A stretch of 5,531 nt of DNA from Chloroflexia bacterium (GTDB lineage: Bacteria > Chloroflexota > Chloroflexia > Thermomicrobiales > UBA6265). Below, in pieces: positions 1-5,294 of the stretch (position 1 is its first letter; each line of letters opens with the position of its first letter). The stretch covers positions 1 to 5,531 of the forward strand of contig JACCYX010000023.1 of NCBI GenBank assembly GCA_013696265.1, in the 5' to 3' direction. Both the position numbers and the translations under genes were made by a program. Under the pieces are notes generated by a model. It ran no database searches, was not told the origin of the DNA, and saw only the letters and a program-made list of their open reading frames with translations.

Positions 1-228
1 CGCCACGGCCTGGGCAGCGGCACCGGCTGGTTCGGGACCGACGAGGCGCAGGACAAGGCCCGCGATATCCTTGGCATCCCCCCGCACCGGCACGTCTGGT
101 CGGCCGTCGGCTTCGGCTACGTCGACACCGCCGCCCCCCAGCGCGCGACCTCGGTGGCCGGCGGCCGCAAGCCCCTGGAGGAGATCGTCAGTTACGGTCA
201 CTACGGCGATCGCCAGAAGGAGACGTAG
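1..228 (+). CDS. Nitroreductase-family protein, C-terminal fragment
   Basis: The gene is open from the window edge to a TAG at 226-228, giving 75 residues, so the start and the N-terminal FMN-binding part lie upstream. The fragment has the usual end of the FMN-dependent nitroreductase fold: an early GLGSGTGW segment, the LGIP turn that follows the last long helix, a hydrophobic strand ending in GFGY, then GRKPLEEIV and a short polar tail. In the family, LGIP...GYP...RKPLEE is typical of the C-terminus. Such enzymes are cytoplasmic homodimers that reduce nitro compounds, quinones or other electrophiles with NAD(P)H. The substrate cannot be told from this fragment. The closing GY is followed by VDT rather than the common GYP. 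No U-rich terminator follows the stop. Its neighbour is a YceI gene, which suggests a redox or electrophile-stress context, but the two are probably separate units because a strong promoter lies between them. Confidence 0.85.
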   Translation, partial: RHGLGSGTGWFGTDEAQDKARDILGIPPHRHVWSAVGFGYVDTAAPQRATSVAGGRKPLEEIVSYGHYGDRQKET

Positions 229-475
229 ACGCTTCTGGGCCTCCGGCTATCGTCAACGCGCCACCGCCCGACGGGACGGCATGCCCATCTCGCGGGACCG
301 CGGGTCTGGTGCTTGTGAGACGAGGATGCCGCGACGTGCGCTACGCCGACCACGTAGTGGGTGGTGCGCGCCCTACCCCACCATTCACCGTGTACCACCC
401 ATGACGGGATCATGCTCGACGTGTCCCAATCAATGCCCTCATTGTTTAAACATAAACTCAATGCGCCGAAAACTC
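229..475. other. Non-coding stretch between nitroreductase and yceI promoter
   Basis: No convincing gene is seen on either strand. The open frames here have arginine/serine/proline-rich translations typical of GC-rich shadow frames. Two small inverted repeats occur: GACC-GCG-GGTC around 296-306 and CCAC-GTA-GTGG at 350-360. Neither has a U-tract, so neither is a clear terminator. The composition shifts from GC-rich to AT-rich after about 435, leading into the promoter. Confidence 0.6.
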
Positions 476-504
476 TTGACACGATAGACTTACTTGTATA
501 TAGT
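476..504 (+). promoter_or_regulatory. Sigma70-type promoter for yceI
   Basis: TTGACA at 476-481 matches the -35 consensus exactly. TATAGT at 499-504 differs from TATAAT at one base. The spacer is exactly 17 bp. The site lies in the only AT-rich patch of the region, about 100 bp before the yceI start. It predicts transcription from about 511 and a 5' leader of about 95 nt. Confidence 0.8.
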
Positions 505-505
505 T
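491..505 (+). promoter_or_regulatory. Possible HxlR/DUF24-type operator over the -10 box
   Basis: TACT at 491-494, seven bases, then AGTT at 502-505 matches seven of eight positions of the TACT-N7-AGTA pattern known for YodB-like HxlR (DUF24/MarR-type) regulators. It covers the -10 element, where a bound repressor would block polymerase. TTACTT also occurs as a direct repeat at 490-495 and 504-509. HxlR regulators often control nitroreductase and quinone-stress genes, which suits the neighbours. No HxlR gene is in the window, so the assignment is tentative. An AT-rich promoter can give such a match by chance. Confidence 0.35.
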
Positions 506-541
506 ACTTTCTAATCGTTAGTTCAAGGCGACCACTGAAGC

Positions 542-586
542 CCGGTGAATCGCCACCAGGAACCACCGGCGTACGGTGTTTTCACC
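542..586 (+). other. Two small hairpins in the yceI 5' leader
   Basis: CCGGTG (542-547) can pair with CACCGG (564-569) around a 16-nt loop. GGTG-TTTT-CACC (575-586) forms a compact hairpin ending seven bases before the AAGGAG ribosome binding site at 593-598. They could affect mRNA stability or translation start, but no known riboswitch or leader peptide is recognised. Confidence 0.35.
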
Positions 587-605
587 CGTTTCAAGGAGAC
601 GATTC

Positions 606-1148
606 ATGACTGATATTGCTACCGCAACCACCGTTTGGACCATCGATACGTCGCATTCCGCCGTCGAGTTCTCCGTCAAGCACATGATGTTCGCCACCTC
701 ACGCGGCCGGTTCTCCGAGGTTCAGGGCACGATCATGCTCGACAACGAGAACGTGGCGAATTCGACGGTCGACGTCGAAATCGGGGCCGCCAGCATCGAC
801 ACCCACGATGCCAAGCGCGACGAGCACCTGCGCTCGGCCGATTTCTTCGATGTCGAAACCTACCCCATCCTCACCTTTCGGAGCACCAGGGTCCAACCGG
901 CCAGCGGCTCCGACCTCAAGGTCACCGGCAACCTCGCCATCCACGGCGTCACCAGGGAAGTCGTGCTGGATGCCGAACTCAACGGCCAGGGCACGAATCC
1001 CTGGGGCCAGGGCGTGATCAGCTACTCGGCGCGCACCAGGATCAACCGCAAGGACTTCGGCCTCAACTGGAATGCCGCCCTCGAATCGGGCGGGGTGCTG
1101 GTGAGCGACGAGGTCCGGATCACGATCGAAATCGAAGCCAATTCCTGA
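606..1148 (+). CDS. yceI: YceI-family lipid-binding-like protein
   Basis: This complete 180-residue protein has the YceI pattern from end to end: W11-x-I-D-x-x-H17-S opening the barrel, V24-K-H-M, then ADFFDVETYPILTF (about 78-91), G108-N-L-x-I-H-G-V-T116, and the late NRKDFGL motif (147-153). YceI proteins form an elongated lipocalin-like beta barrel that binds an isoprenoid chain such as a polyprenyl quinone. The biochemical role of most members is unsettled; many respond to stress. There is no signal peptide or membrane segment, so this is a cytoplasmic form, unlike the periplasmic Escherichia coli protein. The ATG at 606 is preferred over an in-frame upstream ATG at 576 because AAGGAG (593-598) sits seven bases before it and because the family N-terminus matches. 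The gene has its own promoter at 476-504 and a terminator at 1284-1317, so it is probably a single-gene unit. The family call is very secure; the ligand is not known. Confidence 0.96.
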   Translation: MTDIATATTVWTIDTSHSAVEFSVKHMMFATSRGRFSEVQGTIMLDNENVANSTVDVEIGAASIDTHDAKRDEHLRSADFFDVETYPILTFRSTRVQPASGSDLKVTGNLAIHGVTREVVLDAELNGQGTNPWGQGVISYSARTRINRKDFGLNWNAALESGGVLVSDEVRITIEIEANS

Positions 1149-1196
1149 CCGCCTGGCGCGGCATACATCCGCAATCGCCGCCGCGTGCGTAATTAT

Positions 1197-1233
1197 GAGT
1201 AAGAGAATCGATTCCCCTGTCGATTCTCGACTC
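1197..1233 (+). other. Hairpin downstream of yceI
   Basis: GAGAATCGA (1203-1211) pairs perfectly with TCGATTCTC (1220-1228) around an 8-nt loop. GAGT (1197-1200) can pair with ACTC (1230-1233) across a small internal loop. There is no U-run after it. It lies 49 bases after the yceI stop and before the true terminator, so it may protect the 3' end or be an operator-like palindrome. An ORF that starts inside it at 1195 has no ribosome binding site and is not counted as a gene. Confidence 0.5.
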
Positions 1234-1283
1234 TTCCCAAAACTGGTGAAGCATCATACCTGCTTCCCACTCCCAATCCCGAG

Positions 1284-1317
1284 ACACGCCCGGCCACCCG
1301 GCCGGGCGTGTTTTTTT
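1284..1317 (+). terminator. Intrinsic terminator of yceI
   Basis: A perfect 12-bp GC-rich stem (1284-1295 with 1300-1311) closes a 4-nt ACCC loop and runs straight into seven T residues (1311-1317). On the minus strand the hairpin is not followed by a U-tract, so it should act mainly on plus-strand transcripts, ending the yceI unit. Its hairpin is repeated almost exactly at 5295-5325. Confidence 0.93.
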
Positions 1318-1339
1318 AAGGCCAGGTTCATCTCATACG

Positions 1340-1530
1340 GAATCCGGTTGAACAACGGAACAGCCCCGGTCGTGGCAGTCCTGAGCGCAGCCGAAGGCAG
1401 CGCCAGCGGAGCGAGGCGGGTCATCTCTGCCCGGATTCAGGGTCGAGATGAACTCGACCGCTACCAGGATTCCGCCAGTGATCAGCCGAAGTCCGTATTG
1501 TACGGCTGGCCGGCGACAACGATGTCGATA
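1340..1530. repeat. Gene-free stretch dense in inverted repeats, possible degenerate REP-like element
   Basis: No gene is supported between the terminator and the dehydrogenase stop at 1568. The stretch carries several small stems: GGTCGAG-ATGAA-CTCGACC (1441-1459), TCATCTC with GAGATGA (1421-1427 and 1445-1451), which overlaps and excludes the first, CAGCCG with CGGCTG (1483-1508), CCGTA-TTG-TACGG (1493-1505) and CGACA-ACGA-TGTCG (1514-1527). A segment from about 1379, TCCTGAGCGCAGCCGAAGG, resembles short dispersed intergenic repeats that I recall from other GC-rich bacterial genomes; this is from memory. A second copy is not seen in this window. No terminator for the minus-strand dehydrogenase is apparent apart from these stems. 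Confidence 0.4.
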
Positions 1531-1567
1531 GGACGTTGCCAATGCCTTCGACGTCTCCGGCCGCGGT

Positions 1568-2587
1568 TCACGGTTGGAGCACGATCTTGACTGCCGACGA
1601 AGGATCCTCGATCAACTGGGCGAACGAGTCGTTGGTCTCTTCAAGCGACCGCACGTCGACCCACGACGAACTATCCGGGAGAAAACCGGAGGCGATGAGC
1701 CTGATCGAGGACGCAAAATTCGCCTGCGTGTAGCAGAATGCTCCCTTGATCTCAATTTCCGAACGAATGATGTGATTGCCGGGCAGCGTCGAGTCGTCCT
1801 CGTGCAAACCGATCAACACGACTCGTCCACCGGGCCGCACCGCGTAGACAGCCGACTTGCGCGTCGCGGGCAAGCCCACCGCGTCGATCACCGCGTCGCA
1901 TCCCAAACCGCCAGTGATGTCCCTGGTGAAGCTCGCGATGTCGGTTTTGGAGGGGTTGACGGTATGCGTGGCTCCCCACGTCGAGGCGAGTTCAAGCCGC
2001 TTTGGGGCCAGGTCGGAGATAATGATCTGGTTGGCCCCGGCCGCTTTCGCCACCAGCAACGAGAGGAGTCCAATGGGCCCGGCGCCGAGAATCAGGACGC
2101 TGCTACCGGGTGAAATGTGGGCGAGTTCGACCGCCCGCAGCGCACACGCGGTCGGCTCGACAAGCGTTCCGGCGATGGTGTCAACCGAATCCGGAAGTTG
2201 ATAACAGGCGAGGGCTGGCACCGCGACGAACTCGGCAAACGCGCCCGGCCGATGGGCTCCGATGAGGGTACGGCCAAGGCAGAGGTTTTCGAGTCCCGCC
2301 CGGCACATCACGCAGTCAAGGTCCGGAACCATCGGATTCACGGTGACCCGGCTTCCGAGGGCGATACTGGTGACATCTGGCGCGCGTTCGACCACCGTGG
2401 CGCTGAACTCATGGCCCATCACCAGCGGTGGGACGCGAAGACTGTTGTGGCCCAGATAGCCTGAGAGTTCTGACCCGCAGATGCCCACCGCCTCAACCTT
2501 GAGGAGCACCTCGCCAGGCGCAAGACCCGGAACGACAGTCTCTGATACCTGGATATCCTTCGGACCATGCCACACCGCTGAGCGCAT
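1568..2587 (-). CDS. Zinc-dependent medium-chain alcohol/polyol dehydrogenase
   Basis: This 339-residue protein has full medium-chain dehydrogenase/reductase architecture: an N-terminal GroES-like catalytic domain, then a Rossmann domain. Probable catalytic zinc ligands are C37 (in GICGSE), H59-E60 (in MGHEF) and E144 (in LVEPT). The coenzyme site shows GAGPIG at 168-173 and D192 after the second strand, which favours NAD over NADP. The structural-zinc loop keeps C92, C95 and C103, but the expected first cysteine is D89. Length and motifs fit the sorbitol, galactitol-1-phosphate and threonine dehydrogenase branch, so it probably oxidises a secondary hydroxyl of a polyol or sugar; the substrate is unknown. 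ATG at 2587 is chosen because a purine-rich AAGGA lies seven bases upstream and the protein then opens with the typical MRSAVWHGP. A TTG nine codons upstream is less likely. It is the next gene downstream of the IclR relic on the same strand, 66 bases away. Confidence 0.92.
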   Translation of the reverse strand: MRSAVWHGPKDIQVSETVVPGLAPGEVLLKVEAVGICGSELSGYLGHNSLRVPPLVMGHEFSATVVERAPDVTSIALGSRVTVNPMVPDLDCVMCRAGLENLCLGRTLIGAHRPGAFAEFVAVPALACYQLPDSVDTIAGTLVEPTACALRAVELAHISPGSSVLILGAGPIGLLSLLVAKAAGANQIIISDLAPKRLELASTWGATHTVNPSKTDIASFTRDITGGLGCDAVIDAVGLPATRKSAVYAVRPGGRVVLIGLHEDDSTLPGNHIIRSEIEIKGAFCYTQANFASSIRLIASGFLPDSSSWVDVRSLEETNDSFAQLIEDPSSAVKIVLQP

Positions 2588-2594
2588 TGCCTTT

Positions 2595-2606
2595 TCCTTC
2601 CCCTTC
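2595..2606 (-). promoter_or_regulatory. Ribosome binding site fixing the dehydrogenase start
   Basis: On the minus strand the bases read GAAGGGGAAGGA, ending seven bases before the ATG at 2587-2585. This supports the internal ATG over the upstream TTG at 2614, which would place this site inside the coding region. No clear promoter was found just upstream, between the IclR relic and this site. Confidence 0.65.
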
Positions 2607-2653
2607 AACGTCAAAAATGCCTGGTTCGGACGAGATACGTCAGCCAGGGTCGA

Positions 2654-2909
2654 CTACCCACCAGATCGATCGACGCCAGTGTCGTGCTGAGCATAGCCAA
2701 GTCGCTCGCTGATTTCCGCACCGGCGCTCAACATGAGCGTCACCAGTGCGCCGGACCTCGCGGTATTGCTCTCCGGGCTGGTCCCCGCGATACTGATTGC
2801 CCCCACGGCGCTGTTCGTATGGTTGAGAAGTGGCACCGCGTGGAACGATTTCTTCCTGGTCCGTCGCATACCCCACGACTCGACTGTTCTCGAGGTCCCG
2901 CGCGAACGG
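2654..2909 (-). pseudogene. IclR-family transcriptional regulator relic (C-terminal effector domain)
   Basis: On the minus strand two frames give consecutive pieces of an IclR effector-binding domain. From about 2909 one frame reads ARDLENSRVVGYATDQEEIVP, with lines up to the family's R-x-x-G-Y-A-x-D-x-E-E segment. Around 2840-2848 the match jumps to another frame: HAVPLLNHTNSAVGAISIAG, then AGAEISERLGY, and a stop at 2654-2656. This matches the family's A-A-P-V-x-D...A-I-S-x-x-G-P...A-A-E-I-S-x-R-L-G ending. A few codons around the G-V-x-C-I-A loop are lost at the frame change. The helix-turn-helix half and any start are absent. A hydrophobic plus-strand frame over 2733-2870 is just the antisense of this piece. 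IclR proteins commonly control sugar-acid and aromatic catabolic genes, and the dehydrogenase follows on the same strand, so it was probably the local regulator. Quoted segments are split across frames and not a working protein. Confidence 0.8.
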
Positions 2910-2910
2910 G

Positions 2911-3103
2911 ATGGGATCGATCATGCCGCGGCATATCGCGCCGCAGACCATTGCGCCGATCCTGATTATCGCGTCCCTGAACCTCGGTGGGGCGATTTTC
3001 GCGGAGGCGTCGCTCAGCTTCCTGGACGTTGGCGGTGCTGGCGACCAATGTGCTGGGAGACGCACTGAGGGATTTCCTCGACCCTCGCCTGAGCAACAGA
3101 TAG
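2911..3103 (+). pseudogene. DppC/OppC-type ABC transporter permease relic
   Basis: The plus strand holds two pieces of a peptide-type (BPD_transp_1) permease in different frames. Frame one, from about 2920, reads IMPRHIAPQTIAPILI, then GGAIFAEASLSFL (ending near 3022), matching the family's RHxLPNxxxP...GxAIxxEAxLSFLGLG block. The match resumes in the next frame at 3023 with WTLAVLATNVLGDALRDFLDP and ends at TAG 3101-3103, matching the family's L-x-x-N-L-L-G-D-x-L-R-D-x-L-D-P-R C-terminus. Roughly 40 residues between them (the P-x-W-G-x-M...PW...PG segment) are missing. The first two-thirds of the protein, including the N-terminal membrane segments, is absent. The remnant ends 54 bases before the lyase gene on the same strand, as expected for the last gene of a transporter set in the same operon. 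The family call is strong; the transported substrate is unknown. Confidence 0.83.
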
Positions 3104-3157
3104 GACTGCCCGATCGACCCGTCAGGTGGTCGGTTCGCGTTACCGCGGGAGCGTTTC

Positions 3158-4054
3158 ATGTCGTTGTCATCTGGCTTGCCGCACGGCGTCATCCCGATCC
3201 TCGTCACCCCTTTCGACGACGATGGGGCCATCGATGAATCCAGCTTGCGAAACGAAGTCGATTTCGCGATCGACGCCGGTGTCCACGGTCTTGGCATCGC
3301 GCTCGGCAGCGAAGTGTTCAAGCTCACGGAAGCCGAACGCGACCGGGTGACCACGATCGTGGTTGACCAGACGCGCGATCGCGTGCCAGTGGTGGTGAAC
3401 ACCGGTGCCGCCGCCACCGGTTTGGCGGTCCACTACAGCGGGCGCGCCCAGGATCTCGGGGCCGGTGGGGTCATGTGCACGCCACCTGGCCTCGGCTTCT
3501 CCCCACAGGAAGTGGTGAGCTATTTCAAGGCGATTTCCGACGCGCTGGACATCCCCATCGTCATCCAGGACACCAGTGCGACGCCCGTGCCGGCCTCCCT
3601 CATCCTCGCCATCGGCGACGCATGCGTGAATGCCACCTACGCAAAGGTGGAAAGCCTGCCGCCCGCGAATCAGGTCTACAAGGCGGTTCAGGCGGTTGGT
3701 AAGAAGATGCACATCTTCGGCGGCGCCGGTGGCGGGCAATTCCTTCAGGAACTCCGGCGGGGTTCGATCGGGACCATGCCGTTCCCGTCCAGCGCAAACG
3801 CGTTCGTCCAGGTTTGGGACCTCTGGAACGCGGGGAACATCGCGGAGGCCCAAACCGTCTTCGATCGACGCATCATGCCGCTGCTGAAAATCAGCGTCGG
3901 CACCCTGGGAGGAGCGCATATCGTCCACAAACAGGCACTTCAACGACAGGGCGTGATCAGGAGCGCCTACGTTCGGCCTCCGATCGAGGACCTGGACCCG
4001 GTCACTCGCGAGGAGTTGGAAGAAGCGTTTACCCAGCTGGGGTGGAATTCGTAA
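3158..4054 (+). CDS. DHDPS/NAL-superfamily aldolase or dehydratase
   Basis: This 298-residue TIM-barrel protein has the length and layout of the dihydrodipicolinate synthase/N-acetylneuraminate lyase superfamily: GVIPILVTPFDDDGAID near the N-terminus, GLGIALGSEVFKLTEAER (45-61), the VVVNTGA strand (78-84), a GAGGVMCTPP segment (101-110) and the Schiff-base lysine K163 in YAKVE. The usual YN-x-P motif is replaced by Q137-D138 in IVIQDTSAT, and the T-T-G-E substrate loop reads L49-G50-S51-E52. Both the catalytic tyrosine and threonine of true DHDPS are thus absent, so lysine biosynthesis is unlikely. A QD in this place fits, as I recall, the 2-keto-3-deoxy-sugar-acid dehydratase branch (for example L-2-keto-3-deoxyarabonate dehydratase), but that is unverified. 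GGGAG at 3147-3151 lies six bases before the ATG. It sits 31 bases before the enolase-family gene, with which it is probably co-transcribed. Confidence 0.9.
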   Translation: MSLSSGLPHGVIPILVTPFDDDGAIDESSLRNEVDFAIDAGVHGLGIALGSEVFKLTEAERDRVTTIVVDQTRDRVPVVVNTGAAATGLAVHYSGRAQDLGAGGVMCTPPGLGFSPQEVVSYFKAISDALDIPIVIQDTSATPVPASLILAIGDACVNATYAKVESLPPANQVYKAVQAVGKKMHIFGGAGGGQFLQELRRGSIGTMPFPSSANAFVQVWDLWNAGNIAEAQTVFDRRIMPLLKISVGTLGGAHIVHKQALQRQGVIRSAYVRPPIEDLDPVTREELEEAFTQLGWNS

Positions 4055-4085
4055 CCGATCGCACTGTCACCGGAGACCTCACCGC

Positions 4086-5279
4086 ATGAAAATCACCGAT
4101 ATCAAGATCACGCCGTTCCGTACGTATGTCGATCGCTACCGCAACGCTGAGCCATTGCCGCAAACGGAGATCATCCAGACGCTCACCACCATCGAGACCG
4201 ATGAAGGCGTAGCCGGACACTATCTCGGTGGACAGGGACACGGCGACCAGGACGGCATGGGATCCGCCAGCCGGGAGTTCATCCTCACCAGGATCAGGGA
4301 ACTGCTGGTGGGGCAAAATCCATTCGACCGCGAGAAGTTCTGGCAATGGATGTGGGTGTCCAAGACTCCGGAAAATGTCATGGGCGTGATCGACATGGCC
4401 CTTTGGGATCTGGCGGGGAACTACGCGGGCATGCCCGTCTACCAGATGCTGGGTGGCTGCCGCGACAAGGTCAAGGCCTACGCGAGCACGTATCCTAATA
4501 TGGGCTCGGTCGAGAACTATGTCGAGCATGCGATCGCCTGCCGGGAGCAAGGGTATCAGGCGTACAAAATCCACCCGTACTACTTCTGGAATCCGGAAAC
4601 CGGGCGGCAAGTGCCTGGCCGCCCCTCGCACATCAAGCACGATATCGAGCTCATCCACGCCGTAGCGGACGCTGTTGGCGACTCCATGGTGCTCATGTAC
4701 GATCCATGGGGAACGTATCACACCGTTGAGGAAGCGCTCGTTGTCGGCAGGGAACTCGAAAAGCGGAACTACTACTGGTTCGAGCATCCCATGCCTGAAG
4801 AGCGCGTCGATGCCTATCAGCGCCTGAGCGACGAGCTCACGATTCCCATTTGCTCACCGGAGATTCTCGCCGGCCATGTCTTTACCAGGGCCGACTGGGT
4901 CAAGCGTGGGGCCGCCGATATCAGCCGGATCGACGTCCTGCGGGGCGGGATCACCGCGGTCAAGAAAACGGTGAACGTGTGCGAGGCGTATGGGGTCAAG
5001 TGCGAGATTCACATGAGCGGCATCGGCAACCTCCACGTGCTTGGCTCCTCATCGGAGGATACCTGCGAGTACTACGAACGGGGACTCCTTGCCCCCGGCG
5101 TGGACTACAATTCGACGCCCCCCTATCTTGAGGCGTCTCTCGACCCAATGGATGCCGAGGGGTACGTTCATCTTCCAAGCAGACCAGGGCTTGGCTACAG
5201 CTTCATCTGGGATTACATTTCGGAGCACCGGGCCGAGGGCGCCGAGCACATGAGCCTGGGATACTGGGCGCGAGGCTAG
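4086..5279 (+). CDS. Enolase-superfamily (mandelate racemase subgroup) sugar-acid dehydratase-like enzyme
   Basis: This 397-residue protein has the N-terminal capping domain (about 1-125, with ALWDLAG at 105-111 and the MPVYQMLGG linker) followed by the enolase-type barrel. Probable metal ligands are D206 (YDPWG), E233 (FEHP) and E259 (SPEILAG), spaced 27 and 26 residues, as in mandelate racemase. The D283 and H309 pair fits its His-Asp dyad. The second-strand K-x-K motif reads K161-I-H163. In this subgroup, divergent members abstract the proton next to a carboxylate and most dehydrate sugar acids to 2-keto-3-deoxy acids. Tyrosines and tryptophan near the active site (YKIHPYYFW) may shape the pocket. 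The substrate is not identifiable here. GGAG at 4072-4075 lies ten bases before the ATG. The gene follows the DHDPS-family gene by 31 bases with no terminator between, so the pair should act in one pathway: dehydration, then lyase or second dehydration. Confidence 0.9.
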   Translation: MKITDIKITPFRTYVDRYRNAEPLPQTEIIQTLTTIETDEGVAGHYLGGQGHGDQDGMGSASREFILTRIRELLVGQNPFDREKFWQWMWVSKTPENVMGVIDMALWDLAGNYAGMPVYQMLGGCRDKVKAYASTYPNMGSVENYVEHAIACREQGYQAYKIHPYYFWNPETGRQVPGRPSHIKHDIELIHAVADAVGDSMVLMYDPWGTYHTVEEALVVGRELEKRNYYWFEHPMPEERVDAYQRLSDELTIPICSPEILAGHVFTRADWVKRGAADISRIDVLRGGITAVKKTVNVCEAYGVKCEIHMSGIGNLHVLGSSSEDTCEYYERGLLAPGVDYNSTPPYLEASLDPMDAEGYVHLPSRPGLGYSFIWDYISEHRAEGAEHMSLGYWARG

Positions 5280-5294
5280 AAGCCGCCCACGTGA

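Noticed and set aside
201..482. Minus-strand 93-residue ORF upstream of yceI
   Set aside because: No ribosome binding site, no recognised motif, composition typical of a shadow frame, and it would run into the strong yceI promoter.
1195..1590. Plus-strand 131-residue ORF after yceI
   Set aside because: It passes through the hairpin, the terminator with its T-run and the inverted-repeat region. No ribosome binding site or protein motif.
2588..2614. Nine-codon N-terminal extension of the dehydrogenase from a TTG
   Set aside because: The extension covers the purine-rich ribosome binding site, and family members start at the MR-x-AVWHGP position.
2733..2870. Plus-strand hydrophobic frame with WNDFF that resembles a MalG-type sugar permease helix
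   Set aside because: The minus strand of the same bases gives a much longer ordered match to the IclR effector domain, so this frame is explained as its antisense shadow. The order of the supposed MalG motifs was also poor.
3167..3943. Long minus-strand ORF (258 residues) opposite the lyase gene
   Set aside because: It is fully antisense to a clear enzyme gene, has Arg/His/Asp-rich shadow composition and no recognisable domain. The same holds for the 252-residue minus-strand ORF at 4029-4787.
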